Assembly (NCBI RefSeq): GCF_016862175.1 | Contig: NZ_BOML01000013.1 | Location: forward strand, 248,001-312,000 | Length of the DNA stretch: 64,000 nt | Direction of reading: 5' to 3' | Source of the DNA: Paractinoplanes durhamensis | GTDB lineage: Bacteria; Actinomycetota; Actinomycetes; Mycobacteriales; Micromonosporaceae | Part shown: one piece after another, positions 7,915 through 15,190 of the stretch | Position numbering within the stretch: the stretch's first letter is position 1 | Layout of the letters: every line of letters begins with the position of its first letter | Notes under the pieces: model-generated | What the model saw: only the letters and a program-made list of their open reading frames with translations | Told to the model about the DNA's origin: nothing | The model's database searches: none | Program-made: the position numbers and the translations under genes

Positions 7915-9143
7915 CCCGCCCCGACCCGGACCTGCTGCTGCTGCGCCGGGCGCGCCGGACCCTGGCGGTGCAGAACACCGTGGCGATCACCCTGGTGCTG
8001 CTGGTGGTCGGCATCGTCGCGTTCATCGCCGTGACCCGCGAGCAACGCTCGAGCCTGGAGCGCTCGCTGAAGCAGACCGCGGCCACCGAGGAGGACGTCA
8101 TCGACCCGCCCGCCGGCAGCTGGATCTTCCGGCTGGACGCCGGCGGCCGGCTCACCGCAACCGAGGACGCCCCGGACGGTTTCCCCGACCGGGCAGCGCT
8201 CGATCGGGTCCGGGCGGGCGGTCCGGCCGAGTCGAACGCGACGGAGATCGACGGCATCGACTACCTTGTCGTCACCCGGCAGCGACCGGCCTATGCCGTT
8301 CAGGTGGTGGGCAGCCTCGCCGCGCAGGACGCGGAGCGGCGCCGGTTGCTCATGGCTCTCGGGCTGGCCGAGGCGTCCGGTCTGTTGATCGCCTGCCTGG
8401 CCGCCGCGCTGCTGGCCCAGCGGGCCACCGCGCCCCTGGGGGACGCGCTCGCCCGGCAGCGAAGGTTCGTCGCCGATGCGAGCCACGAACTGCGAACACC
8501 GCTGACCCAGCTGCACACCCGAGCCCAGTTGCTGCACCACGATCTGCGGGCCGGGGCTGCACCGGAGCAGATGACGCCCGACATCGAGCAGTTGGTGGCC
8601 GGCACCAGACAACTCGGCGAGGTGATCGAGGATCTGCTGCTTTCCACCCAGTTGCAGGCGGGCATCGAGACCGGCGCCGAGGTGGACCTCGGTGTGGTCG
8701 CCGCCAGCGTGGTGGCCGCGCTCGAGAGCCGGGCACGGGATCAGGCGGTGGAACTCGTCCTGGTCCCCGACGCCGCCGGGCCGTCCGTCGTCCGGGGGCG
8801 CGAGGCAGCTCTGCGCCGGGTCGTCACGGCCCTGGTGGACAATGCGCTGAGCCACACCCCCAGCGGCGGGAACGTGACGGTCGAGCTCGGCTTCAGCCAC
8901 GCTCCCCCGCGGGTCGAGCTGATCGTGCGTGACGACGGCACCGGCTTCGACCCCGCCGACTCCGAACGGATCTTCGCCCGTTTCGCGCGCGGCCACGCCG
9001 ACCACCGCCGTTTCGGCCTCGGGCTCGCCCTGGCACGCGAGGTGATCACCGGCCACGGCGGCACGATCGTCGCTTCGGGCCGCCCCGGCGCGGGCGCCAC
9101 CTTTACCATCCACCTGCCCGCAGGTGATCACCGGCGACCGTAG
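7911..9143 (+). CDS. Membrane sensor histidine kinase
   Basis: A 410-residue kinase with TM1 at about 20-42, an extracytoplasmic sensor of roughly 100 residues, TM2 at about 146-168, a HisKA box RFVADASHELRTPL with the phosphorylated His near 192, and an HATPase domain with DNAL, DDGTGFDP and FGLGLALAREV. There is no recognisable HAMP domain: the dimerisation helix follows TM2 almost directly. The GTG start overlaps the stop of the cognate OmpR-type regulator. The stimulus is unknown; a redox or flavin-related signal would fit the neighbours. Confidence 0.92.
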   Translation: MTRPDPDLLLLRRARRTLAVQNTVAITLVLLVVGIVAFIAVTREQRSSLERSLKQTAATEEDVIDPPAGSWIFRLDAGGRLTATEDAPDGFPDRAALDRVRAGGPAESNATEIDGIDYLVVTRQRPAYAVQVVGSLAAQDAERRRLLMALGLAEASGLLIACLAAALLAQRATAPLGDALARQRRFVADASHELRTPLTQLHTRAQLLHHDLRAGAAPEQMTPDIEQLVAGTRQLGEVIEDLLLSTQLQAGIETGAEVDLGVVAASVVAALESRARDQAVELVLVPDAAGPSVVRGREAALRRVVTALVDNALSHTPSGGNVTVELGFSHAPPRVELIVRDDGTGFDPADSERIFARFARGHADHRRFGLGLALAREVITGHGGTIVASGRPGAGATFTIHLPAGDHRRP

Positions 9144-9275
9144 CCCGGGCCGCGCGACGGCTGAACCGGGTGACCCAGGTCCCTCGGATTCAGCCCGGGG
9201 ACTCTCACGGCCAACTCATAGCCGGCCCATAGGTTCAGGCCTTCCTTTCTCAACTTGCTGGCCGATGGTTACGAC

Positions 9276-10706
9276 ATGACCGTAGCGGCCGCGTCGTCCC
9301 ACGTCGCCTCCTCGCAAGACTCACCGTCCTCCGGCGCCTCCGCACCGGTGCGCCGCACCACACCGCGCTGGTGGGCGGACGCAGGTGGCCTCGGCGCCGG
9401 GGTGAGCCTGCTGATCGTGACCGCACTGTGGGTCGGGAACGGCGGCGTTCAGCAGGTCACCGGCGGCGGCGCGGACGCCGTGTCGGCCGCCGGCCGCCTG
9501 ACCGGCCTCTGGGCGTCCGACCTGCTGTTGCTGCAGGTGCTGCTGATGGCCCGGATCCCGCTGGTCGAACGCGCCTTCGGTCAGGACCGCCTGGCCCGCT
9601 GGCACCGATGGACCGGTTTCACCTCGTTCTGGCTGATGGTCGCCCACGTGGTGCTGATCACTGTCGGCTACGCCGGGGCGGCGCACGCCAATGCGTTCGC
9701 CGAGCTCTGGACCATGATCTGGACCTACCCCGGGATGCTGCTCGCCACGGCCGGCACCCTCGCGCTGATCATGGTGGTGGTCACCTCGGTCCGAGCCGCC
9801 CGGCGCAAGCTTCGCTACGAGTCGTGGCACCTCCTGCATCTGTACGCATATCTCGGCGTCGGGCTCGCGCTACCGCACCAGCTGTGGACCGGCACCGACT
9901 TCATCGGCTCGCCGGCCTCGATCGCGTACTGGTGGACGCTCTACGGGGTGTCGGCGGGCAGCGTGGTGGTGTACCGCCTCGGGTTGCCGGCCTGGCGCAA
10001 CTGGCGGCACCGCCTGGTCGTCTCGCACGTGACGCCGGAGGGTCCCGGGCTGACCTCGGTCTACCTGACCGGTCGGGCACTGGACCGGCTTCCGGCCCGC
10101 GCGGGCCAGTTCTTCCAGTGGCGGTTCCTCGACGGGCCGGGCTGGTCGCGGGCGCACCCCTACTCCCTGTCGGCCACACCGAACGGGCAGATGCTTCGCA
10201 TCACCGTGAAGGACCTCGGCGACGGGAGCTCTCGTGTCGCGTCGCTGCGGCCGGGGACGAAGGCGCTCATCGAGGGCCCGTACGGAACCATGACCGGCGC
10301 GACGTACGCCGGCGGACCGGTGGTGCTGCTGGCGTGCGGGATCGGCGTCACCCCGCTGCTGGCGCTGCTCGGGGAGCTGCCGTACGGGCCGGGGGAAGCG
10401 ACCCTCGTCTATCGCGCCCGCAACGAGGCCGAGGTGGCGTTCCGCGCCGAGCTGGACTGGTTCGCCACCCGTCGAGGGGTCCGGATCATCTACCTGTTCG
10501 GTCCGCGTGCCGAGCGTCCGTCCTGGCTGCCGGCGAAGTTCGCCGGCTACGGCGACGCGGCCGCGCTGCGACAGATGGCGCCGCTGATCGCCGATTCGCA
10601 TGTCTACGTGTGCGGCCCGGACGCCTGGACGGACGCCGCCCGGAAAGCCGCGGCCGACGCCGGGGTCAAGCCCGGACAACTGCACACCGAACTCTTCTCC
10701 TGGTAA
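9276..10706 (+). CDS. Ferric-reductase-like membrane flavoprotein
   Basis: About 476 residues. The N-terminal half has six or so membrane helices with the heme-type histidines of the ferric reductase/NOX fold (WHRWTGFTSFWLMVAHVVLI; WHLLHLYAYLGVGLALPH). The C-terminal half is a ferredoxin-reductase module with FAD motif HPYSLSATP, NAD motif LLACGIGVTPLLALL and ending YVCGPDAW...LHTELFSW. It should carry electrons from cytoplasmic NAD(P)H across the membrane, most simply to the FMN-binding protein encoded 15 bp downstream. A TTG at 9255 would lengthen it by seven residues; I prefer ATG 9276. A weak DevR-like palindrome, GTGACCCAGGTCCC, lies at 9170-9183. Confidence 0.88.
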   Translation: MTVAAASSHVASSQDSPSSGASAPVRRTTPRWWADAGGLGAGVSLLIVTALWVGNGGVQQVTGGGADAVSAAGRLTGLWASDLLLLQVLLMARIPLVERAFGQDRLARWHRWTGFTSFWLMVAHVVLITVGYAGAAHANAFAELWTMIWTYPGMLLATAGTLALIMVVVTSVRAARRKLRYESWHLLHLYAYLGVGLALPHQLWTGTDFIGSPASIAYWWTLYGVSAGSVVVYRLGLPAWRNWRHRLVVSHVTPEGPGLTSVYLTGRALDRLPARAGQFFQWRFLDGPGWSRAHPYSLSATPNGQMLRITVKDLGDGSSRVASLRPGTKALIEGPYGTMTGATYAGGPVVLLACGIGVTPLLALLGELPYGPGEATLVYRARNEAEVAFRAELDWFATRRGVRIIYLFGPRAERPSWLPAKFAGYGDAAALRQMAPLIADSHVYVCGPDAWTDAARKAAADAGVKPGQLHTELFSW

Positions 10707-10721
10707 TCCGGAAGGACAACG

Positions 10722-11201
10722 ATGCGACGCATCAGCCTGTGGCTGTTCTCCACGGTGGCCGCCGTGGTCCTGCTGTTCAGCTACCGCACCAGCACGAACA
10801 GCACGACCGCGGCCGGTTCCGCGCAGACCACCATCAGCCGGCAAGCGACAACGCCCACCCCTACCGGCACGAGTCCATCCCCTGGCTCCAGCACCTCCAG
10901 CACCTCCAGCAGTTCCTCGGCGGCCAAGACCTACACCGGCTCGGTCGTGTCCACCCGCTGGGGTGACGTGCAGGTTGCCATCACCGTCGTCGACGGCAAG
11001 ATCACCGACGTGGCGGTGCCGATCTACCCGTCCGAGAACGGCAAGGACCAGGAGATCAACGCGTACGCCCTGCCGATTCTGCGACAGGAGACCCTGGCCG
11101 CGCAGAGCGCGAACATCGACACCGTCTCCGGTGCGACCGTCACCAGCAACGGCTACCTGGGGTCACTGCAGGCCGCCCTCGACGCCGCCCACCTCTCGTG
11201 A
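10722..11201 (+). CDS. Membrane-anchored FMN-binding domain protein
   Basis: A 159-residue paralogue of the protein at 6767: the same anchor (RRISLWLFSTVAAVVLLFSY), a longer Ser/Thr/Pro linker (about 30-68) and an FMN_bind domain ending SGATVTSNGYLGSLQAAL with the candidate flavinylated Thr. It starts 15 bp after the ferric-reductase-like gene with a GGAAGGA site, so the two form an operon. The long linker would let the flavin domain reach out from the membrane. The acceptor beyond it is unknown. Confidence 0.88.
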   Translation: MRRISLWLFSTVAAVVLLFSYRTSTNSTTAAGSAQTTISRQATTPTPTGTSPSPGSSTSSTSSSSSAAKTYTGSVVSTRWGDVQVAITVVDGKITDVAVPIYPSENGKDQEINAYALPILRQETLAAQSANIDTVSGATVTSNGYLGSLQAALDAAHLS

Positions 11202-11294
11202 CCACCACGACATCCGTACCGCGGCGCGCCCGGGTCCAGCGAGCCGCCGATGGCGGAGTTCCCGCCCGGATCGGGCCGGGCGGGACAGGCGTTC

Positions 11295-11957
11295 TCAGCG
11301 CACACGGCGGTCGTCGAAGCTGTAGTCGAGCGTCGACGTGACGCCGACGACGCCGGCCACCTCGCGGGTCAGCCGTTCCGCCATCTCCGCCGAGGATCTG
11401 CGGTCGACCTTGCCGGTCAGCGTGACCATGCCGTCGGCCACCGCCACCGAGACGCCATCCGCCTCCTCGATGAGAAAGACACCCAGGACGTCGTGCTCGA
11501 TGTCGGCGCGGATCTCCTCGTCCGGCCGCGTGTGCACCCGGAGCAGATCACTGCGCGACACGATGCCGACCAGCATGCCGGCCTGGTCGATGATCGGCAG
11601 CCGCCGGACGCCGCTGGCGTGCATCGTGCGGGCGGCCAGGGCGATCGACGTGTCGCTGGTGACCGCCACGCACGGGGTGCTCATCAGGTCCGCGGCGGTG
11701 CGGCCGGCCGACTTGCGACGTTCGTCGCGGCGGCGTCGCCCTTCGAAGATCCGTGGCTCCTCCTCGCCGGCGAACTCGATCTTTCGCAGCAGGTCCGCCT
11801 CGGAGACGATACCGAGCACCCGGCCGGCGTCGTCGATCACCGGGAGGGCGCTGATCCGCCGATGGATCAGCAGATCCACCATGTTGCGATAGGACGCGTC
11901 GCGGTCCACCGAGATCACGGTCCGCGTCATCACGTCGCCAACCTTCCAGGTCCTCAT
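11295..11957 (-). CDS. CBS-pair and BON domain protein
   Basis: A 220-residue soluble protein. Two CBS motifs (about 8-60 and 90-145; VGDVMTRTVISV and AADLMSTPCVAV) form an adenine-nucleotide-sensing pair, followed by a BON domain (about 152-215; VSVAVADGMVTLTGKVDRR). This architecture recurs at 19106-19723. Such proteins are common in actinobacterial dormancy regulons; a role as energy-charge sensor is plausible but unproven. A GGAGG site precedes the ATG. It lies 20 bp downstream of the zinc alcohol dehydrogenase in the same direction and is probably cotranscribed with it. Confidence 0.88.
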   Translation of the reverse strand: MRTWKVGDVMTRTVISVDRDASYRNMVDLLIHRRISALPVIDDAGRVLGIVSEADLLRKIEFAGEEEPRIFEGRRRRDERRKSAGRTAADLMSTPCVAVTSDTSIALAARTMHASGVRRLPIIDQAGMLVGIVSRSDLLRVHTRPDEEIRADIEHDVLGVFLIEEADGVSVAVADGMVTLTGKVDRRSSAEMAERLTREVAGVVGVTSTLDYSFDDRRVR

Positions 11958-11977
11958 CGTGGTCGCCTCCGTTCCGT

Positions 11978-13018
11978 TCAGCCGGCCAGGACTACTTTGA
12001 GGGCGCCGCTACGCGCCGGATCGGCGAAGACGTCGTACGCCCGCATGAACTCGCCGAGGCCGAACCGGTGGGTGACCATGTGCCCGAGGTCGAGCTGCCC
12101 GGCGACCAGCATGTCGAGCAGTTTCGGCGTCGAGTAGGTGTCGACCAGGCCGGTGGTGATGGTGAGGTTGCGGATCCACAGGTCTTCCAGGTGCAGGGTG
12201 GCCGGCTTGCCGTGCACGCCCACATTGGCGACCCGGCCGCCCGGCCGCACCAGCGCCGTGCACAGCTCGAACGTCTGCGGGGTGCCGACCGCTTCGATGA
12301 CCACGTCCGCACCGAGATCGGCGGTCAGCGACCGGACCGCGCTCAGCGGATCGTCCGTGCCGGCCAGCACGGTGGTGTCCGCGCCGAACATCTTGGCCGC
12401 CTGCAGCCGGTTCTCCGCCTTGTCGATCACCACGATGTGGGCCGGCGAGAAGAGCCGGGCGGTGACCACGGCGGCCAGCCCGATCGGACCGGCACCGACG
12501 ATCACCACCGTGTCACCGGGACGCACCCGGCCGTTGAGCACGCCGACCTCGTACGAGGTCGGCAGAATGTCGGCCAGCAGAACCGCCGCCTCGTTGCTCA
12601 CCCGTTCCGGCAGTTTGTACGTGGACAGGTCGGCGAACGGGATCCGGGCGAACTCGGACTGAACCCCATCGATGAGGTGACCCAGGATCCAGCCCCCGCC
12701 GCCCCGGCACTGTCCGTAGGCACCGTCCCGGCAGAAACGGCAGATCCCGCACGCCGAGATGCAGGAGGCCAGCACACGATCGCCCGTGGTGAGCCCGCCG
12801 ACGCCGCTGCCGGTCTCGACGACCGTGCCGACCGCCTCATGACCGAGCACCCGGCCCGGCTTCACCTCGGGCACGTCACCGGCGAGAATGTGCAGGTCGG
12901 TGCCGCAGATAGTGACCGCGTCGACCCGGATGATCGCGTCGCGCGGGTCCCGGATCGCCGGATCGGGGATCTCGGTCCATGATCTGGCGCCGGGTCCGCC
13001 GTACACGAGTCCTTTCAT
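11978..13018 (-). CDS. Zinc-dependent alcohol dehydrogenase
   Basis: A 346-residue medium-chain dehydrogenase. Catalytic-zinc residues Cys38 and His60-Glu61 (GHEAVG) and the four structural-zinc cysteines (Cys90, Cys93, Cys96, Cys104) are present, and VVIVGAGPIGLAAV is the NAD(P)-binding glycine motif. The substrate cannot be told from sequence; members act on alcohols, polyols or formaldehyde adducts. In this setting, reoxidation of NADH by reducing an aldehyde is a reasonable guess. GGGGAGGTCATC precedes the ATG. It diverges from the nitroreductase at 13228, and the shared 209-bp gap has a strong DevR-type element. Confidence 0.88.
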   Translation of the reverse strand: MKGLVYGGPGARSWTEIPDPAIRDPRDAIIRVDAVTICGTDLHILAGDVPEVKPGRVLGHEAVGTVVETGSGVGGLTTGDRVLASCISACGICRFCRDGAYGQCRGGGGWILGHLIDGVQSEFARIPFADLSTYKLPERVSNEAAVLLADILPTSYEVGVLNGRVRPGDTVVIVGAGPIGLAAVVTARLFSPAHIVVIDKAENRLQAAKMFGADTTVLAGTDDPLSAVRSLTADLGADVVIEAVGTPQTFELCTALVRPGGRVANVGVHGKPATLHLEDLWIRNLTITTGLVDTYSTPKLLDMLVAGQLDLGHMVTHRFGLGEFMRAYDVFADPARSGALKVVLAG

Positions 13019-13076
13019 GATGACCTCCCCTTCGATCGATTCCCTCTCCCTACGCTCGCCCCGGTATGGCCCGCCG

Positions 13077-13102
13077 GACAGGGACTTCCGGCACTACTCG
13101 GC
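13077..13102. promoter_or_regulatory. Candidate DevR/OsdR box, extended 26-bp element
   Basis: The core GGGACTTCCGGCAC (13081-13094) lies in the divergent gap between the alcohol dehydrogenase and the nitroreductase. The 26 bases at 13077-13102 are repeated with one difference at 29976-30001 before pyruvate phosphate dikinase, so more than the 14-bp core is conserved. The core is 63-76 bp upstream of the dehydrogenase ATG. Confidence 0.55.
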
Positions 13103-13227
13103 GGGACAGATGCGGGATCGGCACACCGGTACGGCCACAGGTTCCGGTCGACGGCCGTTCGAGGTCTTTCTGCCCTGACCGAGTGTGCCCGGTCACCATC
13201 ACCGTGGTGGTGAGGAGGTTTGCTGCC

Positions 13228-14211
13228 ATGACATCTCCCGACCCGACGCCGGCGGGCGCCGCCATCGCATACGGAGAGGCCGACCTGCGCCGCGCCGCCG
13301 AAGCGGGCATCCGGGCCCCGTCGCTCGTGAACAGCCAGCCATGGAGATTCGGCCTGCGGGACGGTGCCATCGAAGTCCGGGTTGACGCCGAGCGCCTCCT
13401 GGCCGCCGATCGGGCCGGCTGGGCGGCCAGGATCGCCTGCGGCGCCGCCACCTACAACGCACGGCTGGCACTGGCCGGCGCGGGTGTGCCCGCCGTGACG
13501 GACATCTACCCGATTCTCACCGACCGCAGCCTGGTGGCCCGGCTCCGGGCCGGAGCACCGCGGCCGCCGACGTACGCCGAGGTGGAGCTGTACGCCGCTG
13601 TTCCGCGCCGATACAGCAACCGCGGCCCGTTCTGGCCGGCCCCGGTCCCCGCCGATGTCCGCCGGCGGCTCATCGATGCGGCGCGCAGCCAGGCGGCCTG
13701 GCTGGATCTGCTGGTCGGCGCGACCGCGATCGCCGGGTTCAGCGAGATCGCCCACAGCGCCGATCGGGTCCTGCGGCGCGACGCGCGCTATCAGGCCGAG
13801 ATCGCGACCTGGTCACACGCGGACCAGGCACCCGACGGTGTGCCCGTCAGCGCCGGGGCGCCGCTCGCCGAGCCGCACGACCTGCTGCCTCAGCGGTTGT
13901 TCAACGATCGCCGGCGCGGCCAGTGGCACGACTACGAGCCGGAGCCTCTCGTCGGCATTCTCGGGGTCTCGGGCGACCGGCCCGCCGATCAGGTCGCCGC
14001 CGGGCAGGCGATGCAGAAGGTGTTGCTCACGGCGACCGCGGCCGGCCTGGACACCTCGATGATCAGCCAGCCGATCGAGGTGCCGGCCGCCCGCGAACAG
14101 CTACGCCGCTCGCTGCGCCGGGCCGGTTTCCCGCAGATCGCCATCAGGTTCGGCTTCGGTACCCCGGGGCACCCCACCCCGCGCCGCGACGTGCCGGACG
14201 TCCTGGCCTGA
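13228..14211 (+). CDS. Acg-family nitroreductase
   Basis: A 327-residue FMN-binding nitroreductase-like protein with the family motif IRAPSLVNSQPWRFGL, VPRRYSNRGPFWP in the middle and MISQPIEVPAARE plus a TPRRD ending. The ATG at 13228 follows a GAGGAGG site; the open frame extends further upstream but without a good start. It is a paralogue of 2711-3679 and probably of the fragment at 1-219. It heads a rightward run with fructose-bisphosphate aldolase and the acyl-CoA synthetase fusion. Confidence 0.86.
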   Translation: MTSPDPTPAGAAIAYGEADLRRAAEAGIRAPSLVNSQPWRFGLRDGAIEVRVDAERLLAADRAGWAARIACGAATYNARLALAGAGVPAVTDIYPILTDRSLVARLRAGAPRPPTYAEVELYAAVPRRYSNRGPFWPAPVPADVRRRLIDAARSQAAWLDLLVGATAIAGFSEIAHSADRVLRRDARYQAEIATWSHADQAPDGVPVSAGAPLAEPHDLLPQRLFNDRRRGQWHDYEPEPLVGILGVSGDRPADQVAAGQAMQKVLLTATAAGLDTSMISQPIEVPAAREQLRRSLRRAGFPQIAIRFGFGTPGHPTPRRDVPDVLA

Positions 14212-14286
14212 CCGGTCCGGTGCCTCTGACCGGTACCGCGAGCTCGTGCGCACGGTGAGGAGGAAAGGAAAGGAAAGGAGACAGCC

Positions 14287-15180
14287 ATGAGTACGCGGCT
14301 ACGACTCGCACAATGCGGTCTGAGCGCCGGTAAGAAGGCCCGCCTGCACCGCATCCTGTACAAGCACGGCCTGGGCAACGGGACCGCGCTGTTCCTGCCG
14401 TACGACCAAGGTCTCGAGCACGGCCCCCGGGACTTCTTCGCCGATCCGATCGCGGCCGATCCGAAATACATCATCCGGCTCGCCCTCGAAGGCGGGTTCA
14501 ACGGCATCGCGATTCAGATCGGGCTGGCCGAGAAGTTCTATTGGGACTACGCGGGCGAGGTCCCCCTGATCCTGAAACTGAACGGCAAGACCGACATCCC
14601 GAGCGACGTCAGTCCGCTGTCGCCGTTGCATGCCTCCGTCGAGGACGCGGTGCGGCTCGGGGCGGACGCGGTCGGCTACACCCTGTACGTCGGGTCGCCG
14701 GCTCAGGAGGCCGACTTCGCCCAGTACCGCAGCGTCCGCCAGGACGCCCAACGACTCGGCATGCCGCTGATCGTGTGGGCCTACCCGCGCGGTGAGGCGA
14801 TCGAGCACAAAGGGGGGAAGGACTCGTTCTACGCGGTGCACTACGCCGCCCGGGTCGCCAGTGAGCTCGGTGCCGATGTGGTCAAGGTGAACTTCCCGCA
14901 TCCCGAGAAGCGCACCGCCGTCCCCACCGCGTACGCCGAGGAATTCAGCAGCCAGGAGGCCATCGACGCGGTGGTCCGGGCGGCGAACCGGACGATGGTG
15001 CTCATCTCGGGTGGCGGCCGGGCCGGCGACGAGGTGATGCTCGAGAAGGCTCAGGAGTCGATGTCGGCCGGTGCCACCGGGCTGATCTTCGGACGCAACG
15101 TCTGGCAGCGCGAGCACGACGAGTCGCTGCGCCTGGTCGATCAACTGCGGCAGGTCCTCGCCAAATACCCGACGCCGTGA
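14287..15180 (+). CDS. fbaB: Class I fructose-bisphosphate aldolase (DhnA/FbaB type)
   Basis: A 297-residue TIM-barrel aldolase that interconverts fructose 1,6-bisphosphate with the two triose phosphates through a lysine Schiff base. FLPYDQGLEHGP near the N-terminus, the Lys of ADVVKVNFPHP and LISGGGRAGDEVML (phosphate site) mark the archaeal-type class I family, which needs no metal. It follows the nitroreductase by 75 bp; the leader has a run of GGAAA repeats (about 14263-14280) that supplies several overlapping ribosome-binding sites. The GNAT/acyl-CoA synthetase gene begins 10 bp downstream. Confidence 0.93.
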   Translation: MSTRLRLAQCGLSAGKKARLHRILYKHGLGNGTALFLPYDQGLEHGPRDFFADPIAADPKYIIRLALEGGFNGIAIQIGLAEKFYWDYAGEVPLILKLNGKTDIPSDVSPLSPLHASVEDAVRLGADAVGYTLYVGSPAQEADFAQYRSVRQDAQRLGMPLIVWAYPRGEAIEHKGGKDSFYAVHYAARVASELGADVVKVNFPHPEKRTAVPTAYAEEFSSQEAIDAVVRAANRTMVLISGGGRAGDEVMLEKAQESMSAGATGLIFGRNVWQREHDESLRLVDQLRQVLAKYPTP

Positions 15181-15190
15181 TCGGAGAGCC

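Noticed and set aside
9170..9183. GTGACCCAGGTCCC as a further DevR-type box before the ferric-reductase-like gene
   Set aside because: The right arm fits, but the centre and left arm do not follow the pattern of the other sites; kept only as a weak candidate in the gene entry.
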